DNA from: Anagrus nilaparvatae
Lineage: Eukaryota; Arthropoda; Insecta; Hymenoptera; Mymaridae
Direction: 5' to 3'
NCBI GenBank assembly: GCA_022575985.1
Contig: JAKSXM010000007.1
Span: 58,868,501-58,932,500, forward strand
DNA: 64,000 bases
In this document: positions 25,033-36,772 of the stretch, in pieces
Numbering within the stretch: the stretch's first letter is position 1
How the letters are laid out: every line of letters starts with the position of its first letter
Position numbers and translations under genes: made by a program
The notes under the pieces: model-generated
What the model saw: only the letters and a program-made list of their open reading frames with translations
What the model was told of the DNA's origin: nothing
Database searches by the model: none

Positions 25033-27479
25033 AAAAAAAAAAATAATTTAATGAAAAATAATAATAATTTAACATCAATTTTTTTTTTCTAACTTCATAA
25101 TCAAGAGTACCTTACAAACAAAAATAATGTGATACACATTTTTAGCAGTTACTACAATCAATACTCATTAATTAGAATACTTAAAATGCATCTTTTTAAC
25201 AAATATTCATCAATTTTTTCAAACACTTTTTATACTAGAAAGTTTGTATACACAATTTTTATACAAAAAAAAATTTTCTAAATAACAATAATTTTTGATA
25301 CTCGATAAATGCACATTGAATTTTGCATTTGATAATCATATAAAACATATTTAAAAAGTCAAGATGATGCTATAAAGTATTATAGTATTCCTTGATAATT
25401 ATTGTGCCAATAGTATTAAGGCGATAAAATCAATCATTTTTTCTTTCTGTATTTTTTTTCTATCGAATAGAAATATAATAGAATCAATTTTTGTCAAGGG
25501 ATAAAATTTGTAAGGTTTCCAAAAAAAAACTATACTCATCGATAGAGTTTAAAAACAAAGATCATTTTTTAATATGTAAAATTTATATTAAGTAAAAATT
25601 CTCAATGATTAATTAATTGAGCATCTAGAAAGAAGGCATCTAGTCGATTTCTCTTATAAAAAATCAAAAGATTTAAAATTAATATAGTTTGTAAGTGCTA
25701 AAAATTCTTAGCACCAAAAAAGAAACAGCATGTAATAAAAGAATTGATTTAAAAAAAAAAAAATAACTTTTGTACAATTTTATAATCTGGTTGCGTGTTT
25801 TTAGGCGCACAAAAAAATAATTTTGTTTTATCTTTTGTTACATACTGTAATATTTTTAATTATTAAGAATCTCTATCCCCAACATTAAAAAAGAAGTATC
25901 CATAATTTATAAATATAGAATTGTTTAAATAATAAAATACTTAAATAATATATTTATTTATAATATTCTGATTCACAATTTTTAATAATTAAAATTTTTG
26001 TAATAAAAATGTTATTTTTTAATCAATAATATAAAAAAGAAAACAAGACTTAATAATTCAGTACAAAATTGGATGAAAAATTTAAAAAAATTGAAATTTT
26101 TTATAAAAGAAATAAAAATAAAAAACAACGATAATAAATAACATTTTAAAATGTTAAAAAAAAAAAATTATATTAATAATGTTGTAATTAAAATAAAAAA
26201 AAGTAATATATAATAATTAATACAGAAATGATCTGAAATAAAAAGTTTATATTTATATAGCTTGTTAGTTTCTATATTTTGATGTACTTCATATTTTTTT
26301 AATTTAAAAAATATGTTACATTGATGAAAGGTTTAATATTTGCACAATTTTTAAGCTTTGTGAGTTTTTTTGTAAAAAATTTAGACCTGGAACTTTTTAC
26401 CAAAAGTTTTTATCAAATTCACAAATAATAGTGCAGTAAAATTTGCAAAATAACTAAAAGTTCTAGTAAACTAACCAAATTTTCCAAAAAAACAGTAAAA
26501 TAGAATATACTTTTTTTAAATTAAATTCCAATAAAATTGTCTACTTCTTTAAATCTTTCATAACACAAATTATCACATAAAATATATTTTTATTTACTTT
26601 ATTACTTTATATAAAATAAATTTATTGTGTTTTATTATTTCGTTATGTTTTTTTTAAATTACTTTAATTTTTATTTTTTTAATCATAAAAAATACCAATA
26701 AAAAAAAATTTATTTGATATAATTTATGAATTAATTGTTATAATTTTTCATATTTAATAGTATGAAATCTGGCTTTAAATTTAATTAAATTTATATTATT
26801 TAAAAAAAAAGAAGAGTTTAATTATGATTAAATATATTATAATTAAAATTTTTTTCATAATACAACATAATATTAAATCTTATTTTATATTTTTGTAAAT
26901 ATTTTATTATGTGAAAAACACAATTTAATATATCATAAGTAAAATTTTTATGTAATTATGTGTTTTTTAATATTAAAAATACACAAACTTATCATAATTT
27001 GAAATAATTTTGCAATTAAATACAGAAATTTTATTCTACTTATTTTATATATGTATAAAAAATGTAGATAGAAATATTCAAATAATTTTCTTTGTTTCAT
27101 TTAAAAATTAATATTAAATATTTATTATTTAATTAAAATAGGAATATTTGTATGCTTAAAAAACAAAGAAGATTTTTTTGATGTTTTTAACGTTATATAA
27201 AAAGCACTGATAAATAATTTTGTATTTATTTAGCTTAAACAAATATGTAATGTTTCTCTATTAATTAAAATATAAACATTTTTATGTGCATTTATATTTT
27301 TTTATATACTTAACTTTACTGTTAAGAAATTATTTACTACCTTATTATAAAATGCCCAAAATGTTCAATGTTTATACAGAAATATTCATACATTTCTAAT
27401 TTAATTTAATAAATTGTATTCCCATATGATATAAGTTTTTCGTTTTATTCACAAACCTATATGGATAGATTTAAATGAT
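25033..27479. other. Tetraspanin 3' UTR and AT-rich spacer
   Basis: The proximal part should be the tetraspanin 3' UTR; AATAAAA words occur several times (for example near 25930) but the used signal cannot be chosen. The rest is very AT-rich. No ORF, repeat border or RNA gene is supported. Confidence 0.45.
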
Positions 27480-29090
27480 AGTGAGGGCGATTTGTATGGT
27501 CGGGTCTTCAAAACTGCCCCAAAGTGTTTTTTTCTGAAAGTACTACAAAAAATAAGTCACCAGCTCAATTTTTAGCCTCCCAGAGCGAAATCTCGATTTT
27601 TTGCAGCCATTTTAGTGTTTTTGACTGTAGTAAAATATGTAAAAAAAATGAGTCATAATTTTTTTAATTATTGCTGTAAAAAACTCACATTAGCATGAAA
27701 AATTTTTTCCTCTTGGGTTCAGATAGGAAATTTCCCTGGCTATCCGATTCCGGGGTCAAAAATTTTTTTTGAGTAGCGCATGCGCGAGGAATCGCTAAGA
27801 TAGGCTGTTTTATTTTCAAAAGTCGATTTCTCAAATGCCTATTAGTGAAAAATCTTTTAACCAGTCTTAAAATTTTCTTTAAACCTTATATTTTTTGGCT
27901 AAAAAAAAATTTCGATGTGACACTGCTTTTCGGGAGCTCTAGATAAAAAAATAGCAGCTTTCGAAACCTCATTTTTTACAAATTTCAAATTTCCCGCCAA
28001 GTCACGTGACTAATCAAAAATCTGACCAAAAATTTGGATTCCGCGAAAAATTTTACATAAGGATATATCTTTTCATGTTTTTAAGAGCGTTTATGTTAAA
28101 GCGGCGAAATTTTAAATTAAAAGATTAAAATAACTCATTTTTTCAAGGAATTTTTTTATTTTTTAAATTATACCAAATTATACCAAATTATTCAAAATTA
28201 ATTCAAAACTTCTTTATTATTTCACTGTTTCCATGTGACTCAGCATCATTAGTTTAAGACTTCCCATTGGTCTCGTTAAAAGCGTCTAACAAAGACCTTT
28301 CAAATAAGACCTTAATCGTTAAAAAGTCATTAGGGACCGAAGAATTGAAAGTTAGCTGTTTTCGAAAATATCGTTTTTTTAACAACTTTAATCGTCTGCA
28401 AAATTTTTCTTTGAGAACTTTAAGAGCTGAAAATTTTAGGATAGCTTCTTTTGATATTAAAAAAAATTCTCTGAAAATTTGGGTGATGGTATTGGCTTCT
28501 GTTCGTAGATATAAGATTCTGAAAATGTTTAATAATTGGATCAATATTGGCCAATTAGTGGTTAAGGGGTCAACAAAAAATTTTTCTTCTTCAATATTCG
28601 AATAGCCAGGGAAAAATAAGCTCATTTAAAACAAAAAATTTTTATTTTTGACCGACAAATAAGCAAGTTATCATCATTTTAAGATTTTTTAAAAAATTTT
28701 CCAAAAATTCCAGTTTTAGGGTCATATACAATATTCTAACTTTAAATAACGATAACTCGATTATTTGTCGGTCAAAAATGAATTTTTTTTTTTTTAATGG
28801 TCGAATTTTTTCCTGGCTATTTGAATATTTATAACAAAAAAACTTTTTATATAAAAAAATTATTTTTTTTTGGCAAATTACTTTAGAACCTACTTTAGTT
28901 TGTCAATGTATTAGGGTAGTTTTTGGCCCAAAAAAATTTTTTTTGCATATAAAAAGTTGTTTTGTTGTAAATATTCAAATACCTAGCCAGGAAAAAATAC
29001 GACGATTTTAAAAAAAAATTTTATTTTTGACCGACAAATAAGTTAGTTATAGTTATTTAAAGTTAAAATATTGTATAATGTAAGAAATGA
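27480..29090. repeat. Transposon-derived block with stacked inverted repeats
   Basis: A locally GC-richer block. The word GACCGACAAATAAG appears three times in alternating orientation: forward near 28650, reverse (ATTTGTCGGTC) near 28760, forward near 29030. GCCAGG(A)AAAAA and its complement accompany each copy (28603, 28813, 28995). The last two copies form a palindrome centred near 28900. Overlapping open frames on both strands (28254-28625) are a by-product of repeat composition. No termini or target duplication could be fixed, so this may be two nested elements. Confidence 0.55.
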
Positions 29091-29403
29091 ATATATTTAA
29101 AAAAATTTAATTATGAATAATATACTGCAGTATATTAGTTTTTTTAAAAAAACTGAGTCTAATGAGTTTGTTTAGATCTTAATAAATTTTAACTGCTTAT
29201 GCTTACAATGGTTTTTAAATTGTAAGGTTCTGGTCTTGAATGGGTCATGACGTGTAGCTAAATAAAAGCATTTTGTAAGGAATTCATGTCTTCGGTTTGC
29301 TTCTCTGATAGTGGTGTTGCGATCTCCTCAATATCATCGGGTAAAAGTTCAAGTGAAGGTGTAATCAACTCTAAAATTTTAGGCTCTTACATATCTGAGA
29401 GCC

Positions 29404-30711
29404 ATCTACACTAGAGTGGACCTATTTTTGGACTTTGTGGAAAAACTTTGCTCCCCGGGTTTTTTTGTGAATTTTTGGTCATAAAAAGTCCCCAGTTCCA
29501 AGGATTTTGCTTTCGCCTTGCAAAAACACGTGCCTGTAACCACTTCAATTTTCCCATTTAAATAACATGGGAATTTTGAGTTTTTAGCTATACAAATTTT
29601 CACAAAAGCCAAAAAGCGTTTTAAAATGCTAATTTTTACTGGAAAACATACTTTTATATATTGTAAAGACATGCAAACAGCCCTGCATTCATTCCAAGGG
29701 GAATTTTGGGGCTAGATACGCAAATTTGCGTTATAAAATAGGTTTTTCGATAATTTTCAATAAAACGCTAAAACCTCAAAAATTAATCAAAGTACTACTA
29801 GTTATACTACTTTTTTTGGTCTAAGAGTCATCTTTCAAACGACGTAAGCCGTATATTTTTATCACTGTTTCTCTCAGCGCTATAGTCAATTAATCTATTG
29901 GTAATTTTTGAACCCAAATGACCAATTTTTAAATTTATTTAAATTGCTGCCAAAATTGTAATTTTTGACGAAATTAAGTTTTATCTCGAGTTTTATAGGC
30001 CTTAAAAATTTTTTACAAGTTTCAAGTTTCCAAAAATTTTTTACTCACCGCTTTTAAATAATTTATTAACCAGAGATGATAATTTAAAGTCAGAGTCCCA
30101 ATTTCAGGGTTTTAAAAAAAAGTCAATTTTTATCATTATCTTTGAAAAGCAATATCTTAAAAACTAATTAAAGAAAAGAGACGAGTAAAAAATTTTTGGA
30201 TAATTGAAGCTTGTAAAAAATTTTTAAGGCCTATAAAACTTAATTTCGTCAAAAATTACAATTTTGGCAGCAACTTAAATAAATTTAAAAATTGGTCATT
30301 TCGGGTCAAAAATTACCAATAGATTAATTGACTATAGCGCTGAGAGAAACAGTGATAAAAATATACGGCTTACGTCGTTTGAAAGGTGACTCTTAGACCA
30401 AAAAAAGTAGTATAACTAGAAGTACTTTGATTAATTTTTGAGGTTTTAGCGCTTTATTGAAAATTATCGAAAAACCTATTTTATAAAACTTTAAAACGCT
30501 TTTTGGCTTTTGTGAAAATTTGTATAGCTAAAAACTCAAAATTCCCATGTTATTTAAATGGGAAAATTGAGGTGGTTACAGGCACGTGTTTTTGCAAGTT
30601 GAAAGCAAAATCCTTGGAACTGGGAACTTTTTATGACCAAAACTTCACAAAAAAACCCGGGGAACAAAGTTTTTCCAAAAAGTCCAAAAATAGATCCACT
30701 CTAATCTACAC
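29404..30711. mobile_element. hAT-like foldback element, 1.29 kb
   Basis: The element at 29412-30703 (1292 bp) is flanked by a perfect 8-bp duplication ATCTACAC (29404-29411 and 30704-30711), which fits the hAT preference nTnnnnAn. The termini are TAGAGTGGACCTATTTTTGG and the complement of a near-identical right end. The arms are each several hundred bp: the frames at 29406-29672 (-) and 30503-30727 (+) encode nearly the same peptide because they are the two arms of one palindrome. The centre is near 30060. There is no transposase, so it is non-autonomous. High identity between arms suggests a young insertion. Confidence 0.8.
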
Positions 30712-32037
30712 CTACCGTTTGTGCTAAATTTACAATGCTCCGAACTGTCTCTTCAGATTTATGTACAAAATAAGTAGGGTAGGAAAAAATTAATTTCTTT
30801 AGGAGATTTTAACGAAAATGAACTTTGTCATTTTACGACTAAGTTCACTCTCGATAAAATTTTTTAAACAAATAAATGCACTTGAACCGCGGATAACAAA
30901 GATTTTATGCGCGCATAGCGAGGGATGTCGCATTTCAGCCTACCGCGGATACAGTGAATCCCGGATTAAAAATCCGCGAATAACGAGGGATGCCTGTATA
31001 TATTTTTTAGTTTATTTGTTTGATTTTTTCAGATTAGGTTGTTTTTTTTCTGCCTTCGCACTCAACTGCGTTTTGCGAGTTTTTACAGAAAATTAGCTTG
31101 CAACTCGCCTGCGTGGCCTGTAGGCCCTATCGTAAGGTTCAGATATATCAAGTTCATATCAGAGATATATACTTCAATTCACTAAAACCATTTGAGCAGA
31201 AAATTGATTTTCATTTTTTAATTATTCTTTACCTGATTTTATTTTTAATTTTTTTGCTTTTATTTATTATAAACAAAAAATCGTTGCAAAAAAAAATAAT
31301 TTTAAGCTCCTAAAATGCTTATTATCCCTTTATAGTAATTATTCTAAATCCATTTGAACTCTCCCCCAAATATGGTACATTTGACTCCCTCTTTGTATAA
31401 ACATATGTTCCATGTTAAAAAATTATAGTAAAATTCTCGCGGAATCCAAAAATTGAGTCAATTTATCAAAATTTTCATCTAGCGACACATCTTAGAAATT
31501 CTTCTATTTTTTTACCAGGAATGTGTAATGAAATATAATAGGATCCACAGATTAAAATAATAGTTATCAAAAAAAATCTATAAATTATAAAAAATTTTAT
31601 AAAAACGTACTTTTTAAAGATTAAAGTTTATCAACTCTGCTCTACCTTACTTGTTAGTAGATTAAATTTCATTCTCAATCATTTAAAAAAAGCTGACATA
31701 TGTTCAAGCTTGCGTATAAAACTTTCAATTTTTGCATTATTAAATTTAAAATCTATAGTTTATAATTGCTTACATACATGAGCATAATAAATTTATATAA
31801 TAATATGTCATTTAAAATACTCTCTTGTTTTATGCACTATTTTTTCCCCAATGGTTTTTTTTTATTTTAATTAACTTTAAATGCTTTTTTCTCTTGTTTT
31901 AAATAACAACTATGAATATTTCTTTTTTTCTTATTATTACAAATAATATTAAAATAGCCAATAAAAGCTCATTCATTGAAATTATATATTTTAACATAGC
32001 CTCGAATTAAAACTATTACTTATTTATGTTTATTGAA
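30712..32037. other. Gene-free spacer with a pogo/Tigger-like end
   Basis: Mostly AT-rich without a gene. A transposon terminus is annotated separately at 30880-30998. The short frames at 30818-31313 run through that terminus and are not genes. Confidence 0.45.
30880..30998. mobile_element. Terminus of a pogo/Tigger-like element
   Basis: The sequence contains repeated blocks CCGCGGATAACAAAGATT, ACCGCGGATACAGTG and CGCGAATAACGAGGGATG and ends in GCCTG followed by TA at 30997-30998. Read on the minus strand the end is CAGGCATCCCTCGTTATTCG. That is the style of pogo/Tigger (Tc1-mariner) termini, which insert at TA. I see no opposite end nearby, so this is a truncated copy. Confidence 0.5.
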
Positions 32038-33540
32038 TATATCCCTCCTCGTTGCAGCTGTATTTTTGTCTACGTGTAGGTGCAGGTGTAACGGTATCGA
32101 CAATGCCAATTTTTGGCACTATAAAAAATAATTTTTGGCAAAAATTTTTTTATAAGGTTTTAGATAAACATTTCAGTTGTAGGAAAAAAACTGTTTTGGC
32201 CAAAATATCTTCTCAGTTTTGCGCGAAAAATTTCAGAATAGCGAAAAACGAACTTTTTTTAATTTAGGGTCCAAAGGCCATATCTCCGGCCCTAATTGTT
32301 TTTAAGAAAAAATATTGTAGGGTTTCAAGGTTCATATAAACTACTTTAAAAAAAATGCCCAAATTTGGCTCCGTTACAAAAACGATAATTATTTTGCAAT
32401 ATGAAAATTGGCTTTTTTTTAATAAAAAAATTTTTTAAAATTGAAGGTTTTTCGGGTTATACGCCCCTTTGGGGCCATTTATTGTACAAAAAAGTTATTT
32501 GGGGATGAAGCTTAACCTTTTAGTAAGTAATTAAAAATAATTTGCAGAAAAAAACTAAGGTTGTCCGGAAAACAATTTGGGACAGTTAAGAAATGAATTT
32601 TTTTTGAAAAATTTTGAAAAAAAGTTATCCCACGAAAAAAAATAGGTTTGGGCCAAACATTGGGCCACACGTTTATCCCAAAGTTTAGGACAAGTTTGTC
32701 CAGTTGGACAATGCGATACTTTAAATTTAATACAAATTAGTAGTTAAAAAAATCACAAGAAGTTTAAATTTATAATAAAATACAGAATTTATTAACACCA
32801 AATTACATATAATTTTTAGTATCCTTTTTTTTTAATTTTTAAAATCCAAATTATTTTAAGTTTCATCAAACTTGGCAGGTTTATCACTATGGTTTATCAA
32901 TATGGAATTCGAAAAACTTTGCTAGTCCCTTTTATTGGAAACTGAACGACAACTTGGCAAATTCATCTCCTCTGAAATTTGGAATTGAAAAACTCTGCGA
33001 GACCCTTTTGGCGAAAACTGAACGGAATGCTCGATAAATACTAAAAAAAAAAAATGAAACAAAACCAAATAAAGTAATATTACCTTCTATTGGTTTGTAA
33101 TTTTCTAAAAGAAAGGTAAAGTTTTTTTAACCTACAAAAATCGTCAAGAAAAATTCTTTTTATTTGTCATCAACTGCCATTTCTCTTGGTCGTTTCCTGG
33201 TACCATTATTCTTAGACTTTGGAAATGGTACTTGCGACGAGAAGCTGGCAAAATTTAGGAAAATACACTAAAAACTCAGCAAAAAAGAAAATTGTCATTT
33301 GGTGATTTAGCAGTTGGTAAGTAATAAAGTTAACATGATTAGAAAGAGTCAATTCGGATAAATAACTGTCAGGGGGGGGGGAGGTATTTATGAATACGTA
33401 AAATTATTTTTTAAATTACTAATTATGTTAAAAAAAGAGGTTATCTGTCTAAAATTCTTTTTTAAATTTATTTATGTTTTTATTTCAGTCAGAAACCATA
33501 GAAGATTCTCAGTGGTAGTCAGTCACTCATCTAATTCGAA

Positions 33541-34090
33541 TTGGAATTACATTGGTTTCATGAGAAATTTTTTTTAGACCCTGATCTGTACGGTGCATTT
33601 ATTATAGGTATCTATTACGGAATTGGAAAACCTTATATGCTTCATAGATACTTTGAACAATTCATTACAGAAATAAATAATTTGTTAAAAAATGGTATCA
33701 CAATTGATGATGTATTCTTTAAAGTACAAATCATGTGCTGTACTTGTGACCGTCCTGCAAGAGCTTTTAACAAAAATATAATTGGTAATTCTGGTAATTA
33801 TGCACGTGAAAGATGCTGTGCAGATGGTGGATTGGTGTTCCCTGCTGTAAATTAAAAAGAATGTGCTGACGAATCATTTCGTAATAAATCAGATCAAAAA
33901 TATCATGAAGATGGAAAATCTCCATTAGAAAACATAGTGCCTCATATTGATATAGTTAGGCATTTCGTTTTAAATTTTATGCACCTCGCTTTATTAGGGG
34001 TCATGAAAAAACTATTGGTCGAGTGTTGGCTAAGGATTGATTTTGGTACAAAAATGGAAAAAATAAATATTTTCAAAATGTGTCAACCCT
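33541..34090 (+). pseudogene. Broken transposase fragment
   Basis: The frame runs 104 codons to a TAA at 33853-33855. The same frame then continues with recognisable coding sequence: KECADESFRNKSDQKYH, SPLENIVPHIDIVRHF and NFMHLALLGVMKKLLVECW. This pattern (TCDRPARAF, a Cys pair in RERCC, then MHL..LGV.KKLL) is that of a large transposase family common in insects and cnidarians; I recall it as EnSpm/CACTA-like but am not certain. The N terminus and the C-terminal half are missing, and the in-frame stop makes it a pseudogene. It lies inside the TIR-bounded element 32042-36180. Confidence 0.6.
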
Positions 34091-35510
34091 AAACAAATTT
34101 AACAGGTTAAATCGCCGTAGAATTTCAAAGGTAAGCAACGCAATCTTTAGGATTAATTAAGCAATAGAAAGCCGCAGAATTTAGGTTTTTTCTACTGTAT
34201 TTTGGAGCTTTAATTATAAAAAACTTTTTACCTACAGAATTATATGACTATTTTTTATATCTTTATGTCTCAATGAGGTTACTTGCTTGTTAATTACTTA
34301 CTTTTACTTTGCTGTAAAACCACATTTAAAAAATATTCTGACCATTCAAGAAATTATTTAAAGGGGTTTGTTTTGCTTTTCTGTAAACACTAACAGTTAC
34401 CATCACTTTTTTTATATGTCCATAGTTTGCTGCACATTGTAGATGATGTACAATTTTTTAACATTCCTCTTAGCTTAATAACCGCATTTCCTTTTGAGAA
34501 TCTCTTGGGAAAAATAAAAAAGATCATTAAGATGTGCTTATAAATCACTTCACCAACTTTGCAGGCGGCTAAATGAACAAAAATCAATTCCAACAAAAAA
34601 AGTAACAATTCTACCAGAAATAGAAATATTGAGTATAAAAAAAACTTACTAAAAATAAGCCATCTGAAATTATAATTAACTCTGTAAGATATAAGAATTT
34701 TACGTTTTCAACTAAAAAACCAAATAACTGTGTATACTGTTACAAAATAAAAAATAAGATTTAATAACTAAAATGTATTTAGAAGATAAAAAAATTACAT
34801 TATAAGTGGGAAAAAAATTTTTTAAATAGAATCAGCTTTTGTTTATCCTACTGATTCGACACAGGTATGAATATTTTTAAAGTAGCAGAATTGAAAAGTG
34901 ACGAAAAGGTGTGTTTTTTATTAAACGAGATTGAGGTAAAAGCTGTATTGTTAAAAATTTTTGAATTGGATTGCGATAAAAAAGAAAATTATTTTGTTCT
35001 TATGCTGCATTAAAAAACAAATTTTTCGTATGCAAAATTTATATTTTATTAAGTTTATTTTTATTTTATAAGTAAAAAATTATTGTTCTTAATAAAAATT
35101 TACAATTCATAAAATTTTTTTTTGGATCATGTTTAAAAAATTTTTAAACTAATTTTTTGTGTTATAATTATAAAATCCTTAAACAAAATTAATTTTTAAT
35201 ATTTAACGCTACAAATTTTCACTAAATACTAATTTTAACATAATTATTATAATAAAATTAATTTCACTTATAAATGAAATTATAAATCTCTTTTATCTTT
35301 CCTACAAATGTTCATATTTTAAAAATTACTTAACATTAATAAAATTAATAATAATTAAATTATTTTTTAATATTAACTAAATTAGTATTTGGTAAGTAAT
35401 TAATAATACTTAAATTATTTTATAATTTTGATTAGATTAGTATTTGGTTACACACAGAGCTGTAAATCCGGAAATTTTAAAGACAAAACTTGGTTTTAGC
35501 GTTTTTCCGA

Positions 35511-35671
35511 GTTTTGAAACTTAGTTCTCACCGTAAAGAGAAATGAAAACCTGAATCAAACTATTTCTATTATTCAATACATGGAATAATCTTGCTTTAA
35601 GGTTTTGAATCATAGAAATAGTCTGATTCAGGTTTTCATTTCTCTTTATGGTGAGAACTAAGTTTCAAAAC
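35511..35671. repeat. Long near-perfect hairpin
   Basis: The arm 35511-35575 (starting GTTTTGAAACTTAGTTCTCA) pairs with 35606-35671 (ending ACTAAGTTTCAAAAC) with only a few mismatches, leaving a loop of about 30 bp. It lies between the transposase remnant and the minus-strand ORF inside the 4.1-kb transposon, and is not the element's terminus. It could be the end of a small nested MITE or a recent inverted duplication. Confidence 0.75.
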
Positions 35672-35731
35672 CCAGAAGAACTTAATTATAATAATTTACC
35701 AAGTAAATTTTGCTTTTGTAATCCAGCAGGC

Positions 35732-36100
35732 TTATCCAGTGCCATTAGTTAGTGCAGCTTCCTCTTCAAGATTTTTTTTCATTTGAGCTTTTAACAATGC
35801 TGCCCTTTGAGCTTTTCTTTTTCTATTTGTTAATGCGTCTAATTGATCAGAATTACTTGTAATCGCAACAAATTTGGTTACAGTTGTTTTGTAGTTGGCG
35901 TATCCTTTAATAAATTTCATTACATGTTGATTCCAACCAGTTGGTGGTGGTGCTCTTCTTCTCACTAGGTTTTGTATCAATTCAATATTTAGGTCAACTT
36001 TGCACCCGCAGTACGGACAAACGGCTAAACCAAAACTGATGAACCTTGGCAGGTGTTCATAAAATGTTTCAATGTTTTTTTGGGAGGGATCTCCAACCAT
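35732..36100 (-). CDS. 122-aa zinc-ribbon-like ORF in transposon
   Basis: An uninterrupted frame starting MVGDPSQKNIETFYEHLPRF. It has a CPYCGCK motif near residues 28-34 that could bind zinc with other ligands, then RRRAPPPTGWNQHVMKFI (48-65) and a basic C-terminal helix (NRKRKAQRAALLKAQMKKN). The composition is that of a real protein, unlike the flanking AT-rich DNA. It sits just inside the right TIR of the 4.1-kb transposon and is transcribed towards the transposase remnant. I do not recognise the family. It may be an accessory protein of the transposon, its first exon, or a captured gene. A minus-strand frame at 33165-33245 ending in basic residues (KNNGTRKRPREMAVDDK) could be a distant last exon, but that is weak. 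Confidence 0.5.
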   Translation of the reverse strand: MVGDPSQKNIETFYEHLPRFISFGLAVCPYCGCKVDLNIELIQNLVRRRAPPPTGWNQHVMKFIKGYANYKTTVTKFVAITSNSDQLDALTNRKRKAQRAALLKAQMKKNLEEEAALTNGTG

Positions 36101-36346
36101 CGCCCATTGCGCATGTCTGAGATCCAGCTATTTCGTAAAAAGTAGGGTGACGATATCATTACACCTGCACCACGGAGGGATATAATAATGCGTATTTAAA
36201 AATAATTAAAAAGTAATAAAATTGATTATTTTAAGTATATGCACTTTTAAAAAAGTTTCATTTTAAAGTTCATAAAAATAATATTTAATCTAAGCTATAA
36301 TTACGTGCTTTTTTCGTCCCTTATACTCGATATTGATTAAAAAATA

Positions 36347-36770
36347 CACTGTAAAAAGTAAGTTCCTTATATTAACAAAAAAATTAGAAAATTTTCGAAA
36401 TATTAATAAATTTTCGACGAAATTTGTAAATATTCGAAAAAAATCGTAAATTTACTAAATTTAGTATATTATCGAAAATTTCGAGAATTCTCGATTTTTT
36501 TGTGAATTCTTAAGAAAAATTGATAATTTACAATTTTTTTTCGAAAATTTACAAAAAATAGTCGTAAATTTACGAAAAATAATTGTGATTTTGCAACTTT
36601 TTTCGTAAACGCACAAAAAAAATCGAGAATTCTCGAATTTTTCGATAATATACTAAATTTAGTAAATTTATGATTTTTTTCGAATACTTACAAATTTTTT
36701 TGAAAATTTACTAATTTTTCGAAAATTGTCTAATTTTTTTGTTAATATAAGGAAGTTACTTTTTACAGTA
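36347..36770. mobile_element. Foldback MITE, 0.42 kb, TA-flanked
   Basis: A palindrome with termini CACTGTAAAAAGTAAG and the complement of CTTTTTACAGTA, flanked by TA at 36345-36346 and 36771-36772. The arms share TTATATTAACAAAAAAATTAG, ATATACTAAATTTAGTAA and TCGAGAATTCTCGA-type words. TA flanks and ACTGT-type termini fit a mariner/Tc1-like MITE. It lies 163 bp past the end of the 4.1-kb transposon. Confidence 0.7.
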
Positions 36771-36772
36771 TA

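Larger units (their letters stand above)
32038..36184. mobile_element. 4.1-kb DNA transposon with TIRs
   Basis: The left end at 32042 reads TCCCTCCTCGTTGCAGC, followed by TGCAGGTGTAACGGTATCG at 32081-32099. The right end (36180 inwards, minus strand) reads TCCCTCCGTGGTGCAGGTG, then TAATGATATCG. The left terminus seems to carry a short internal duplication. TATA flanks both ends (32038-32041 and 36181-36184), so the target duplication is TA or TATA. Inside are a broken plus-strand transposase (33541-34090), a 122-aa minus-strand ORF (35732-36100) and a strong hairpin (35511-35671). The superfamily is not settled. Confidence 0.6.

Noticed and set aside
28254..28625. Overlapping 112-123 codon frames on both strands
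   Set aside because: They lie in the stacked inverted-repeat block and mirror each other, with no recognisable protein.
29406..30727. Two similar 74-88 aa frames on opposite strands, a possible paralogous pair
   Set aside because: They are the two arms of one palindromic hAT-like element, so the peptide similarity is a by-product.
33165..33245. Last exon of a minus-strand transposon gene
   Set aside because: There is an acceptor-like site and a basic tail, but about 27 codons with no evidence of connection to the ORF at 36 kb.
34390..34608. 72-codon minus-strand frame inside the 4.1-kb transposon
   Set aside because: It lies antisense just after the transposase remnant, with no motif or codon bias.
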